NCBI GenBank assembly: GCA_000442125.1
Contig: KE546982.1
Span: 168,639 to 232,638 of the forward strand
DNA from: Opeltia flavorubescens
Taxonomy: Eukaryota; Ascomycota; Lecanoromycetes; Teloschistales; Teloschistaceae
Direction: 5' to 3'
DNA length: 64,000 nucleotides
In this document: piece by piece, positions 12,401 through 26,739 of the stretch
Numbering within the stretch: position 1 is the first letter of the stretch
Layout: each line of letters starts with the position of its first letter
The notes under the pieces: generated by a model
Seen by the model: the letters and a program-made list of their open reading frames with translations, nothing else
The model's database searches: none
Told to the model about the DNA's origin: nothing
Position numbers and translations under genes: made by a program

Positions 12401-14480
12401 TAGGCTTATATTAAAAATTTTTTATTATAATATATTCTTTTACTTTTATTTTAAAATAATATATTATATTTTTATTTTTTTTTTAATTTAAATTATTTAC
12501 GGATAATTTTATTAAAATATAACTTGTATATATCGGCGCTAATATATTTAACTGTAATTTTACTTTCCCCGTATTTTATATATTATATTATATTAATATA
12601 TAAATCTTACTCTAATAGAAGAGCCCTTTATATAAAAACCTGTAATACTAGCGCTAGAATATTTTATTAAATTTCTTTAGCTTTTATTTAAACTAGCGAA
12701 TAAATTATTTAAAGATATTAGTTAAGGCGATATCTAGCTAGCTAGATATATAAACCGAAGCCGAGTAATTCTTTATACTGCCTAGAACGCTATTTATTAC
12801 TTCTTATTAGATATTTATTATAGTAATATTAATTTTTTATAGGCCGGTTATATAAACGAACTACTATTTAATTTTATATTAGATATATAATAGAAATATA
12901 TTCTTAAATTTAAAAAACTACGCGAAGTATAAAAGTTAATAGAATTTAAAAAAAATATAGTTCTTGTTCTTAGTAGAAAAAATAATAAAGTTCTTTTCTA
13001 GAATTTCTATTTATTAAAATACTACTAATATAAGTAGCTAAACTTATACTTTCGATTTTTTAATAAATACCTACTAAATTATCTATTAGATAACTACTTT
13101 AAGTTCTTTAATTAGGTAAAAGTATATTATAGATGTTGTATAGATATCTATAATAAATTCTTCTATTTATTTTATAACGGACGACTTAATAAACTATATA
13201 AAGAGTTTTTTAATTTAGCTTTAACGCTTTAAAAAAACTTTATATAATCGGATATATTATCTAGACTATTATATATACTTTAAGTTATATATAATTATTA
13301 GGGCGTTAAATAGAATATAATAAACGGTTTTCTAGATAATTATATTACTATTTTTATTAAATCTAATACTTAGCTAGTAAGATAAACTAGTTTATCCAAC
13401 CGGGCCGTAGTAATAAACTAGATATAATAATTATTTAATAAATTTAACCCGTTTATATTAGTATTAAATAAATATAATATTCTATATCTATTATACTTTA
13501 AACTCGAATTCTTTATAGTTTAAAACTTTATTATAAATTTTTTAAAAATTTTTAAAAAATTTCTTATAATAGTTTATAATAATAACCGTAGAGTATTACT
13601 AGGTTTTAATATAGCCGACGTTATAGGACTACTCTAACCTTATTTACCGTATAATCTATATATAGAGGATAAATATAATAAGTTAAAATTTTTTTTTAAA
13701 GCTATACTGTACCGAAAAAATTTTAGAAAATTATATATTTAGTGTCTAGGGGAAAAAGATAAAAACTCGGTTATAATATATAGCCGAAGTAAAATTAGTA
13801 AAAATAATCCTATAATATAGCTAAATTATAACTACTAACTATTCGATATAATTATAGCCGAAATTCTTAAATCGGACTTTATAATATAGGATATTAATAA
13901 ATACTAGCTAGAAATAATTATAAAAGTAAATATATAATTAAATAGATCGAATATAAATTAAATAGCTTTTATTAATAATACGCGTTCGGTTTATTTAAAT
14001 GAAAAAATCTATACTATTTATCGCTATATATACTTTTTATATAGTAATAAAAAAGTAAATAATTTATAATCGGTTTAGCCGGATACTAGAGTTTAGAATA
14101 TATATATAGATTTTATAACTATTAAGTTATCTAACCTATATAATAAAAAATTTAAACTAAAAGGGTATATTATATTTATAAACGGTAGGGTATTTCTAGT
14201 AATAAAACTAATCCTACTACCGCTAATACTTGAACGTTTCCTAAAAATACTAAAGTAAATTAAAGAGTTTAGGTAGGTAGTATACGCCTTAAAAAATAAG
14301 CGACGATAAGAACTAAAGCTAAAGCTACTTCTATTAAAGCCTCTAATAACGGGTTAAAAGCGGTTAATAATTAGTTTTAGCGATAGTAAAAAAAAGGAAG
14401 ACTATAATAATAAAAATTTAAAATAGGCTATAAAAATAATAGAATAAATAATAGCGTAATTATAGTAGGAATTATAAAAA
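12400..14480 (+). other. Gypsy-1 extra 3' region, possibly an additional ORF (fossil)
   Basis: Gypsy pol usually ends soon after the chromodomain, but here about 3.1 kb remain before the 3' LTR. The plus strand keeps local coding-like texture (for example 13,990-14,340, with longer runs between stops than the surroundings), on the same strand as pol. I do not recognise the product. Envelope-like or other accessory ORFs are known downstream of pol in some Ty3/gypsy lineages; nothing here identifies one. Confidence 0.4.
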
Positions 14481-14484
14481 AAGT

Positions 14485-14855
14485 ATATATAATTTAAATA
14501 AATAAAGGATAAAAAAGATTAAAAGAATAAAAAAAAGTATAATAATTAAAAGGATAGAGGAGGTTAAAAGAATAAAGGAAATTAATAGAATATAAATAGC
14601 TAAAAGGATAAAAAAAGTTAAAAGGATAAAAAAAACTAAAAGAATAATAAAAATTAAAATATTAAAGGATATTAAAAGGATAAAAAATATTAAAAAGATA
14701 AAGAAAATTAAAAGTATAAGGGTAGTTAAAAGGATAAAGATAGTTAATAGGATAAAAAAAGTTAAGAGGATAAAAATAGTTAAAAGGATAAAGATAATAA
14801 AAAAAATAAAAAAGATTAAAAGGATAAAAGACGTTAAAAGAATAAAGATTTAAAG
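14485..14855 (+). repeat. 18-bp tandem array inside Gypsy-1 (about 20 units)
   Basis: Degenerate units of the form GTTAAAAGGATAAARATA follow one another with an 18-bp period, clearest at 14,585-14,650 and 14,725-14,855. Eighteen is a multiple of three, so the array could have encoded a six-residue, charge-rich repeat in the tail reading frame. Units differ mostly by A/G transitions. Confidence 0.75.
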
Positions 14856-15507
14856 AAATCCTATTTATTTAAACTATCTAAATTAATTTCCTATTTATAG
14901 CTTCTAGGGTATTAATTTACCTAAAAAAATATTTAAATACGAATATTTATCTAATAAATAGTAGATTTTAATCTTAAGCTTAAATAAATAAATATAATTA
15001 TTAAAGAAAAGGATAAAATAATTAAAAAATATTTTAAAACGATTATAAAGCTTAAAACTAATAATAATAATTTTTTAAAATAATTATAATTATTATTATT
15101 TACTACTAGCGATATTTATAATATAATTAGGGATTTTATATTAATAACGAACGATTAAATTCTATAAATAAATTTAGGATAGGTTAACCTCGTTATAGAA
15201 ATAATACGAGTTCTAAAAATAATTAAAAATAAGCGTAATATTACCTTCTACTATATATATAACTACTCTAATCTTACTACTACTATATTCCCGTAATTAC
15301 CGGAACCGGATAAATTACCGGAACCGGACGGATTACCGGACAGGGAATAAATTATATAAAAAATATTTTATTTAATAAAAGTACGCGGTAATACCTTATT
15401 TAATATAGTATATAGTCGATATATAGAGGATATCTAATAGAGTACGCACTATTATATATTGCAGAAAGGATACTAAAAACGATATTAATTTTTTTCTAAA
15501 GGGCATT
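14856..15507 (+). other. Gypsy-1 3' internal end
   Basis: Between the tandem array and the 3' LTR no domain is recognised. A local GC-richer patch at about 15,297-15,350 repeats TTACCGGAACCGGA-like motifs several times. A short purine run (TAAAGGG, near 15,497-15,503) lies a few bases before the LTR and could be what is left of the polypurine tract. Confidence 0.4.
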
Positions 15508-15701
15508 TATTATATTTTACGCAGTATACTATATATATTAGCCTAGACCTATTGTAGTTAGCCTCGTGTATATATAAAATACACGGTATATAGATAAATT
15601 AATTAAGTTTAATATATATATATACTATATATTGTACAGTTTAATTAGGGTATATAATACTCTAATAGGCTATTAGCTATCTGTATATTATTACTATAAT
15701 A
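15508..15701 (+). repeat. Gypsy-1 3' LTR (194 bp)
   Basis: Same length as, and collinear with, 5,061-5,254. It is followed directly by the target duplication GGTTA. Confidence 0.92.
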
Positions 15702-15706
15702 GGTTA

Positions 15707-17690
15707 AAAGGTTTTATAAACTAAATTCAAATAAAAGTTATATAAAAATATTTAAAAAAGGGGTTAAATATAATAAACAAGTTATTAATAATATAGATTT
15801 AAAAAAAAAATTTTTTTTATATTAAATTCGTTAATAATACGCTAAAATTTTAAAATAAAAATTTTAATACTAAAAAAGGTATTATAATAGATTTAGCGGT
15901 ATTAATTTTAAAAAGGAATAAAAAATCTATTATTTCTAAAAGTAAAGTTTTTTTAAAAATAAAATTCTTTTTAAAGGTTTATTTTATTATTAAAATATTC
16001 GTTATTAATTTATTTTTAATAATAAAATAAGTTAAATTATTATTATAGGTTATCTAGATAGTTTAATAAGCTATTTTTATTCGGGTTTTTATATTATTTA
16101 AAATATTTTAAAGGAGAGGACTATATAAATAATTATTAAAGCTATTAAATTTAAAAAATTTATTAATTTAATAAAGCTATAAACGATATATATTACTATT
16201 TTTAAATATAGAAAATTTTATTTTAAAGTATTTAAACTAAATATTTAAACTAGTTACCAGTAAAATTTTTTTAACAGCTATATTACTATTTATAGTAGTT
16301 AAATAAATTGGAAAATTTAATAGTTATATCAACTTTTTAAAACTTTAAACTAGATTTTTAAATTTAAAAAAATACTTTAAAATTTAAAAAAAATTTATAG
16401 ATATATTTATAAATATATTAATAAATATAATATTATAGGGATTATTATTATTATAATATTTTATTTTAAAATATATATTTTAAAAATAAAAAAGGTATTT
16501 CCAATCTATAATAGAGACGGTTACTAAATTAAAAAGATTTTTCTTTAAAAAAAAAGCTTTAAGCTAATTAACTTATAAATTATAAACTAAATTTTTACTA
16601 ACTTCTAAATTAAATTTAAATAAATAAAAAGGATTAAAAAATAGAATTAAATATTTAATATTCTTTAAAAAGTATTTTAAATCTTAGGGTTAATTCTAAT
16701 AAAAATTATTCAAAAATCTTTTTAAATAAAAGTAATAAAAAGTATATAAATTAGTTATTTTATTTTAAAAAAATAAAGCTAAAAATAATTAATTATAAAA
16801 ACAAATTAGTTAATAAAAAAGAATATTTTAGCGGTATTCTATATTTTATAATTAATTTTACGCTTCTAATTTATAGATTTTCTATTTAACGATTTTAGCC
16901 TTTTTAAAAAATAACCTAGCCTTTAAAGCAGCTAGACTTAGTTAATTTTTAAATATTATAAAAATAAATTTATAGTAAAATAAATAATAGAGAAATTAAT
17001 TAATAACTAGAAAATCTAAATTATAAGATAATAGTAAAGATAAAAGGTAAAAAAAAAAGTAAAAAGTCTAACTATTCGATTTTTATAGAAATATTATTAA
17101 AAAGGCCTAGAAAAAAATAATAACTAGGTAACTATAATATTTATAGATATAGAAGTCTACTAATAAGACCGGCTAATAATTCTAAAGCTAAAAAATTATA
17201 AAAGATAATAAAATAGCTATAATAAATAGTTTAAACTTTTAATTAAATATTATAAAGTTTCTAATACCTTTAATATTCTAAATTAATTAATTTATCTCTA
17301 GTAAAACTAGATTTTTAAAATATAATTAATAATAAAAGGATTTAATTTAATAAAATTATTTATAAATTTTTTTTACTTTTAAAAATCCAAAAGCTAGAAG
17401 CCTAGAATTTAAAGATTAGTAGCTAGAATTATTAATTAAAGAAAAATATTTTTATTAAAAAACTTATAAAGGAAATTAATAAATTAAGTATATATTAATA
17501 AAAGCTATATATACTATATATATATATAAAAAATTTATTTCGAGTTTATAACCTATTAAAATTATATATATAAAAAGCTTGCTTAATTACTTTTAAAAAC
17601 GAAATCCCTAGCTATATATATAATTTTCGCCTAAAATAGCTAGGGGTTATAAAATATTAGAATTAATCTATATATATACTTTAATATATA
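15707..17690. other. Unassigned RIP-degraded sequence
   Basis: No ORF, LTR pair or domain is recognisable. Because Gypsy-1 inserted at 5,060/15,707, this stretch was once contiguous with the copia fossil and may include its 5' part. A small inverted repeat (CCTAGCTA at about 17,610, TAGCTAGG at about 17,636) and TA-rich runs lie near 17,510-17,645, just before homology to the E family begins. Confidence 0.4.
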
Positions 17691-20600
17691 GTATTTTTAA
17701 AAAATTTATTTAATTTCGAACTTTTTATTTTTATTAATTATAATTAGAGGTATAGATATATAATAGTATTAATTAAAATTATTCCTAGAATTAAAAATAG
17801 ATTATAAATATATAATAAATATTATATTATAAATTTCTATAATAGATAGTAGTTTTAAATAATAGGCTAATAATTTGATATATTTAATAGTTTTTAAAAA
17901 GCCTACTAGCTATAAAGATAAGCTCTAATATATTATAGTTTTTATATAAATATATTTTTTTAAAATTACTAACTTCAAAATAAACTAATAAATAGTATAT
18001 ATTATATTATTTTTTGATTTATATTAGAATAAAAAAATTAATGTTTTTAATATAAATATATATAGGTTAAGTTTCTTTTATAGCTATTAATATTATTAAA
18101 TTCTATATTATAAATTTATATATAGGGTTATTATTTTTTTAAATTATTAGGTCCTAGTAATAAGCTATCTATATTACTTCTAGAAAAAATAGCTAATTCT
18201 CTATCAGAAGCGTTAGCAGGAGTTTTAGAGTTTAATATATCTTCTAGTTATATACTTTTTCAAAATTTAATAAATATTAAAAATTTAATATTGTTTAAAT
18301 TTTAAATTTTAATAATATTTAATTAAGTATTTTAAATATAGAGCTATAGTTTAAAAAATAATTAAACGCTATTATTATTTGTTAAAAAATAGTAAATAAT
18401 AGTCTAGACTTATAAAATATAATAATATAATATTATATAATAATTTTTATGATTTAATTAAACTAGTTTAATATATTATAAATTTATAATTATTTAAAGT
18501 AAATTACTATAATTCTATTTTTAATATTTTAAATATATAGTATTATAATCAACTAATAAGCTTTTAATTATAATTTAAAATTATTATTAATAATATACCT
18601 TTACTTAATTTTATTAGCTTATCTAATAATTATTTAACCTATTATTTATTTTTTGAAATAATTATTTTAAATATATAAAGAATTATTTTAATAACTTTAT
18701 TTATTATTAATATATAATAATTATACTCTTTATATTATTTTAAAAAAGCGAGGATAATATTAATAATAAATATATAAAATAGATTTACTAGACTAAATAC
18801 TAGCTATAAAACTTTATATAGATAGTAGTAAAATATTTAATTAATTTAATATTACTAGTAATAGTAAATAAAATTTATTAATATATTATATATATAAAAG
18901 CCTTTTATTAAGCGTTCTTGCGAATATATATAACTAGAGTAGCCTATTTAATTATATACTAGCTGTAATATTTTCTTTTTTATATCTAAAAATATAATTA
19001 AATATAGGCCTTATATATTATTATTGAAATAGAATAGTATATTAATAATATATTAAACTAGTTTAATAATATTATTATCTAATTCTCTAATAGTTTTAAA
19101 AAATATTTTAATTTTAGTTTAATAACTTTTTTTAATATATTTATAAACTAAATATTAATAAAAATCAATTAATATTTTTTTTAAATTTATTAAAAGATAG
19201 TATACTATAAATATCTAATATTCTATTTATTTTTAAATAATATTTAAAATTAATAAGCTTTAATTATATATTTAATATAGTAATTATAATTATAAACTTA
19301 TAATAGATATTAAGTTTAAAATATTAAAAATTTCGAAAAGTTTATATTAAATAAAAGTTAAACTTTTCTATAAATACTATATTAAAGCTAGTCTAGTATA
19401 AAGTTTTATATATAATAAAACAATCTAGAAAGATAATATTAATATATTCAACTACTTTAATTTTATAATAGATCTTTTTTATAATTTAAATAATATCTAT
19501 ATTAAATAATTTAATAAACTAATAATAAATTTTAAAATTTAATAATAAATAGTTCAAAAATAAAATTAATTATTGAAAATTTTATTTAATTTTTTCGCCT
19601 ATTTTATATATAGTTTTATATAGATTATAAAAAATATAAATTATAAACCTAGATTCTTTATTAATATCCAGGTTTATAATACTCGATTCTTATTAAAATA
19701 GACTAAAATTAATAATAATAAGATAAGCTTTTATAAATAGTAGAATATATTTAATTTTATTTAGATATAAATATTATTAATAGATTTTAAATAATAGTTT
19801 TTTTATAAATATTATTTTTAATAATAATTTCGCGGTTTATATAAATTTAATACTTTTAAAAAAGTTTAATAATTATTATATTATTATTAATATTTTATAA
19901 AAAATCGTTTATAAAATAAAAATATTTCTTTATATATTAATATATATATACAAATAAAAGCTTTAAAAGTATTTTTAGCTTATTTTTAATTATAATAAAT
20001 CTAAAAATATTAATCTTTAAATTTAAAAAATATATAAAAGTATAAATAATAAATAGTTCTATAAATAATAAATATAGGCTTTTATTATTAAGTTTACCAA
20101 AAATTTAGTTATAATAATTTATTTATTCTTTAATTAATAAAGAAAAGACTATAAGATTATTATTATAAGTTTTATAAAAAAAGTAAAATAGGTATAAAAT
20201 TCTATCTATTATCGATTATATAAAAATTAATAAGTTATTATAATTTATTACTAGTACTTTAATTATTTTTTACTTTTAATACAAAACTATTATTAAATGG
20301 TAATAATACTATTAATTAATCGATTATTAATTAAAAAAAGCTTATAAATTTTATTATAAAAAGGACTTTAACGCTATAAATTTATAGTATAATTTCTATT
20401 TATAATAAATTTAAATAGAAAAATAATATTATAATTTTATTTAATATCTAATTATTAATAATAATATAGCTTTTAAAGCTTTTATTAGTAGTTTTCTATA
20501 TTATAAAATAAAAAAATAAAAAAATAAAGTAGTTATAATTACTTATTTTTTCAATTTTATTTATTAACTTTATTAAAAGTTTTATAAATAAATTTTTTAT

Positions 20601-23600
20601 TATAAATACTAATAAAATATATATAAATTTATTTAAATTTATAAATTTACTTTTTGTTTTTTATTAATAAAATATTTATATATTCTAATTTTAGTATAAT
20701 AAATATAGTATTACTATTATATTATAAACGCGGGTAATAATTAATTCAATTAGTTTAAATAGTTTATTTAATTTATATTTTAAAAATTATTAATTCTATA
20801 AAAAATATTATTTTCGTTTAATAACTATTTTTAATTATTATTATAATAATAATATTTAAAAGTTCTAATAGTAATTATAATAGCTATTATTTAACGTTTA
20901 AAACTTTTTAAAAATAATTTAAACTTTTACTTTAGTATTTTAATAGCTAGTTTATAATTTTTAGAGCTAATTTGAAAAATTTTATAAGCTTTATATTTTT
21001 AAACGGTACCTATTTAAGTTCTTATAACTAGTTAAATAAAAAATAGTATATTATTTTAAATATAAATTTATTGAAATATATAGATTATTATATAAATATA
21101 ATTTATAAAAGTATTTAATTCTTTTAATTTATATATAAAGCTATAATTTTATAAAAAATTTAATATATTTTCACGCGGGCTTAATACTTTAATAGTTATA
21201 TTAATATATAATAGTACTATATAATATTAATTACTAAATACTATAATATTTATTTTATTACCTTTAATACTAATAATAATTGATATTTTTATATAATTAT
21301 AAAAGCTAATTATTATTATATTATTAGATAAATATATATTATTACTATTAAACTTTATAATATTAATATTAATAAATATATTAATATTAAAATTATCTTT
21401 TTTAATAAAGGTTTCGTATAATAATAATAAATTATCTAGCCTTTTTAATAAAAATAAAGATTTTAATAATTATAAATTAAATAATATTATATTGCTTTTT
21501 ACTAATATTTTTAATAATTATTAAAACTAGTATTTTTTGAATTATAGTAATTCGTAGCTATTTTAATAAAAATTTTTTATTAATTAAATTTATTATATTA
21601 TTTATACTTTAATAAAAGATTTAATTTTTTATATTTAGTTTTAAATAAGTATTTATAGATATATAATAGTATATTTAAAAAATACAATCCGCTATTAATT
21701 TATTTTTAATAATTAAATAAATTAATTAATTTATTTATAATAATAATTATATATTAATTTTTAATATTATAATTTTTAATATATATTTAAATAGTTTAAC
21801 TATTTTCAAATAAATTTTCGCTAGTATTATAAAAATATTTAACTTAGCCGTTTTTTTAATTATAATAGTTATAATTTAAAATATTTTTTACTATTATTAA
21901 TAAATAAATAATAATATAAAGTATTATTTAATTTAAAAATCTCGTTATATTTATTATATTAGTATATTTTTATAAGTTCAGGTTTAAATTTTAAATATTT
22001 TATTATTATAGAATAAAACTTTATTATATTATTTTACTAATTAGGATTATTAATAATAGTATATAAAGCTTTATTAGGCTTTTTATTTATTGTATATTTA
22101 GTTTTTATAAAGTTCGTTAATTAATAAAATATATTTTTATAACTTTAATACTATTCTATTTTATTATTAAAAATCTACTTATTAGTTTTTAAACTAGCGG
22201 CTTTTATATAAAATCCAGCAATTCTATTATTATTAATAGTTATAGCTTTACTATTTTTTAGTTATATTTTATTATAGTAGAGTTTTAACTTTAAATAAAA
22301 ACTATTAATAATTATTTTAAATAGTATATTAATTGATTTATATATTAAACTCGCTTTTAATTAATTAAACTTAAAAAACTATAAAAATATTTTTATATAT
22401 ATATATTATAGAAAATGTATTCGGCTGATTTTTTTATATATAATTTATATAAATAAGTAGTAATTAATTTTTTTATATTCTTTTATATTATTTACTTTGA
22501 TTTTTTTTTAAAAAATTCGGTTATAACGCTTTATAGTCTTTATTAATATTATAAATTTTATATTAATTGTTATTTTTATTTTATAAAAATTTATATAAGG
22601 TTTTAATAATAATTATTATAGATTTATTTAAAATTATTATCTATAACCGGGCGTTAAAATATTCAATATTAATTATTACTTAAGTATTTTTAATAAATAT
22701 TATCTTTTTTTTTTATTCTAATAATAATATTATTAGAATAATTTAAAAGGTTTTTTTTAATTTTATATATCGTTAAATATATAATATAACTATTCTAGCT
22801 ATAGTAATATAGTAAGTAATAACTTGTTAAAGCGTATTTTAAAAAGTATATACTATAATTTTAAATTTCTACCTAATTATATAAATTTATAGGTAGATTT
22901 ATAAATTATAATAGTATAAATAGAACTATTTCGCTTTAAAGATAAAAATCCAGATTATAATATACTATAAATACGTCTATTATTTTTTATTTAACTTCTA
23001 TATCCTATATAAAAGTATATATATTATAATAAATATTATATAATTCTCCAAGTTTTATAAACTATTTATCGCTATTTAATTAAAATAAATAAATATTATA
23101 AACCTTTTATTATAAATTTATATTTAATACTATAACTATTAGGTTTATTAATATTATAACTGGTTTATTTTAAAAATTTTATATAAAAAGTCCTAGTAGT
23201 AAAATTAAACAGGGGTTTATAAATAATTATCTATTTAAAGAAAGTTTTTATTATTATTATAAATTTTTTTTTTATTTTATTCTATTATTATTATTATTAA
23301 AATAAAAGTTTTATTATATTTAGCGGTAGTATAATACTTTTTTTTAATTTTATTAAAAAAAATAGATTAGATTTAATATTAAAGAAATTTTATTTTATAA
23401 CTTTAATATATTAATAGATTCGGTAATATTTATAAGTTTATTAAAATATTATAAAATTTTAATATATTTAAAAAATAAAAATAAAATTAAACTATTTTGT
23501 ATAAAATTTATTACTAGTTTTTAACTATAAATTTCAAAACTTTTATTTTTTAAAAATAATAGTAGTATTATTATAGAAATCGTTAATTATTTTAATAAAA

Positions 23601-24305
23601 AGATATAAATATTTATTTTAAATTAGAAAACAATTAATATTAGAAGCTATACTAGTTTAAGTTATTTAATTACCTAAAAATTTTTAAATTAAAAAACGGT
23701 ATAAATTTAAACTTTTTTTATAAATATAGTTAATATAAATTTTAAAATTTTTTATAAACGTTAAATTTTATTTTAAAAATTATTTAAAATATTTTTTAAA
23801 TATTTTTTAAATATTTTATTTTAAAATATTATTATAATAAAAGCTAGTATAATAATAAAATTAATTAAATCCTTTAAATTATTATAAAAGGTATTTATTT
23901 AGAGTTTTATTAAAAGAATAAAAAGTTAAAGTATATTTTAATTAATTTTATTAATCGAGTATTAATATAAAAGCAGTAATTTAATAGATAAAAGAGTATT
24001 AGGCCTATTAAAAAACTTAGTATTATATAATAGTTAATAATAGTTTTATAGAAGTTAATAATATTTTATTTTATATAGATTACCTTTAATTACTACTATT
24101 TATAATATAATAGATATAAAATATTAAAAATATACTAAAGGTAAAGAGCTATTTATTTATAAAATCTATAATTTAATAAATAAAAGCGCTAAAAGGCGCT
24201 AAATTTAACTAGATAAATATATTTAAAAAGCCTTTTTTGAGCTATATTAGCTATTTAGCTCTACTTACTCTATTACCTTTTTACCGATATAGTATAGCCG
24301 GAATA
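17690..24305 (-). mobile_element. E-family LTR element, copy A (truncated fossil)
   Basis: Collinear with 53,160-54,528 plus 57,945-62,290 (copy C) and inverted relative to 27,238-34,771 (copy B). The LTR at 24,101-24,305 marks its 5' end if the TAGTAGTAAT-like site next to the E LTRs is the primer-binding site. The far end is missing: homology stops near 17,690 without an LTR. No conserved polymerase motif could be read on either strand, so the family is simply an LTR element of undetermined class. It is extremely mutated and probably older than the elements inserted into its sister copies. Confidence 0.65.
24101..24305 (-). repeat. E-family LTR (copy A)
   Basis: About 205 bp, matching 27,238-27,440, 34,568-34,771, 62,302-62,505 and the split copy 51,886-52,857. 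The shared hallmark is AAGCGCTAAAAGGCGC (about 24,184-24,199), which remains readable in all copies, together with GCCTTTTTT and TATAGCCG near the other end. Confidence 0.8.
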
Positions 24306-24534
24306 TCTGTAATATATTTATAATTAACGAGAATATATAAAATTTTTGGTTTATTAATAAAATTATAGTTTAATAAAAAATTTGAAGGACTTAAATATAA
24401 ATTAATAATTTTAATAATTTTATTAGTAAATAATAGTACTATAATACAGTAAAAATTATAAATTATAGTTTTTACTTTAATATTTTCTATATTAATAGTA
24501 ATTAATACTATTATCTTATTATAAAAGTTTTTAA
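24306..24534. other. Unassigned AT-rich spacer
   Basis: Between the copy A LTR and R copy b. Nothing recognisable. Confidence 0.4.
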
Positions 24535-25215
24535 TAAATATATTTATAGATAAATACTTTCTTAATAGGATATTATTATAATATTAATAGCTATATTTAT
24601 AAGAATATTATATAAGAGTAGTTATTGTATATACAAGTCTATTATACTATAACCCCTAGAATATTTATACTAAAATTATACAATTTTATATAGAAAAAAA
24701 CTTATTTTTGCAACTGATTAATTTTTATCTTTTATTTATTACAATTTTTTATATTAAATCTAATAGATTTTAATTTTTAATCTATAATTAAAATTTTTTA
24801 ATTCGTTATAACTAATTAGAAAATAATAATTTAGTAGACCTATATATATTTTTTAAAAGCTAGACCGCGGTATTATATACTATATATAAAAAATATACTT
24901 AAATAATTAGAAATATATTATTAGTTTATTTTTTATAAAAAATAGAAGTATTTTTTTATAATAAACTTTTAATATTTTAAAAATATTTTATAATATTTTA
25001 AAAATATTTTATAATATAATATTTTTAGAGCGATAGAGAATTTTCTAAAAAAATAGTATATTATAAGCTAGTTAATATACTAATAAAAAGAATATTTATT
25101 TATTTTATATCTACTATTATTTTGAAAATTTAGTTTAAAATAATATTTTATTAATAAATATATCAAAAACTATTTTATAAATTAAAACTATTAAAAATTA
25201 ATAAAATACTACTAA
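24535..25215 (-). repeat. R repeat, copy b (inverted)
   Basis: Aligns along its length to 35,210-35,892 in the same orientation, but with far heavier AT conversion; the ends are placed to within about 10 bp. It contains a short tandem of AATATTTTAAAAATATTTTAT-like units at about 24,970-25,020, at the place where copy d carries its 11-bp array. Confidence 0.65.
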
Positions 25216-26640
25216 AATATATACAAAAACTTTTAAAAATTATAATATTAATATTAATAAATATATAAGCTTTTTAATTATTTATTAAATAAAGCTCGTT
25301 TATAATAATAAAAAATTTTATAATTATTTTATTAGATATAAAGATTTCAATAATTAGAAATTTATTAGTATTATATCGCTTAATATTAATATTTTAATAA
25401 TTATAAAAGCTAGTATTTTTTGAATTATAGCTTACAGTAGCTATTTTAATAGAAACCTTTAGTTAATTATAGCCTATACTTTAATAAAATCTATAATTTT
25501 TTATATTCGGCTATAAATAAATACTTATTATTATATAATAATATTTCTAAAAGATAAAACAATTATTAATGAATTCTTTATAATTAAATACGTTAGTTAT
25601 AATATTAGTAGTAATAATTATTTAGTAATATTTAATTCTATAATCTCTAATATTTTTTAAAGTAGTTTAGATAATTTTAAATAAATTTATACTAGTATTA
25701 ATTAAATATTTAGCTTAAAAAATAGTTTTATTATAATAGTTATAGCTAGAAATAGTTTTTTATTATAACTAAAGCGTAAATATCGATTTAAAATATTATT
25801 TAATATAAAAAACTTATTATATTTATTAAATTAGTATTTGTAATATTATACGCTTTATTATAATAATATAGAATTCTATTATACTATTATTCTAATTAGA
25901 ATCTTTAATAAAAATGTATAAAGTCTTATTAAACTTTATATCTACTATATATTCGGTTTTAATAAAGTCCGTTAATTATTAAAAGTTGTTTTTAAAACTT
26001 TAATTCTATTCTAGTTTATTATTTAAAATCTACTTATTAAAAGTTTATTATTAAAAGTAAATTTACTAATTACTTAGCTAGTGGTTTTTATATAAGTTCC
26101 GGCTAATAATATAATATTAGAAGTTATAGTTCTATTATTTTCTAGATTATTAATATTATAGTAGAATAATCGCTTTAAATAAAAACTATTAATAATTATA
26201 CTTAATAATACGCTAATTATTCTATATATTAAACTTATTTTTAATTATAAAAGTTTATAGAATTATAAATAGATTCTAATATTTAATATATAATAGAGTA
26301 TATTTTTGGTTAGTTTTTTTATATATAGTTTAAATATATAAAAAAGGTTATTTTATAATAACTCCTTTATATTATTTTTTTTTATTTTTTATAAAAAATT
26401 AAATTTTAATATTTTACGATTTTTATTATTATTTTAAATATTAAATGAAATATTCTTTTTATTTTTAAAAAATACAAAAAAGGTTTTAACGGTAATTATT
26501 ATAATTTTAATAAAAATTAATATTAATAATCGAACGTTAAAATAGTAAATTTAGTTATAATTTCGATATTTTTAATAAAATTATTTTTATAATAATATTA
26601 AGAAAATCTTGTTAAAAGTTTTTTTTTACTTATATATTAT
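25216..26640 (-). mobile_element. E-family fragment, copy F (fossil)
   Basis: Collinear with about 21,300-22,760 of copy A and with about 60,150-61,610 of copy C. A shared landmark is the block around 25,400-25,450 (AAAGCTAGTATTTTTTGAAT). It lacks both LTRs and is broken throughout. It lies between R copy b and an S-type repeat. Confidence 0.6.
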
Positions 26641-26739
26641 AAATATATTAGAAAATATCTTTTATTAGCTTCGATTTAAAATTGTTATAAATTTTATTAA
26701 TTAGTATTAAATAATAATAATTAGAAATCCGGTTGGGTT

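Larger units (their letters stand above)
5061..15701 (+). mobile_element. Gypsy-1: Ty3/gypsy LTR retrotransposon fossil with long 3' tail
   Basis: The element is 10,641 bp, bounded by two 194-bp LTRs and a 5-bp target duplication (AGTTA at 5,056-5,060, GGTTA at 15,702-15,706, differing by one G/A transition). The plus strand carries, in order, a gag-side region, protease-like remnants near 8,550-8,750, RT (about 9,480-10,100), RNase H (10,290-10,600), integrase (11,030-11,690) and a C-terminal segment resembling the GPF/chromodomain region of chromoviruses (11,900-12,350). About 3 kb of extra sequence, including an 18-bp tandem array, lies between this and the 3' LTR. The order RT-RNase H-integrase defines Ty3/gypsy. 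It is structurally whole but broken throughout by RIP. Since the flanking repeats still pair cleanly, the insertion is younger than its surroundings. Confidence 0.9.
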
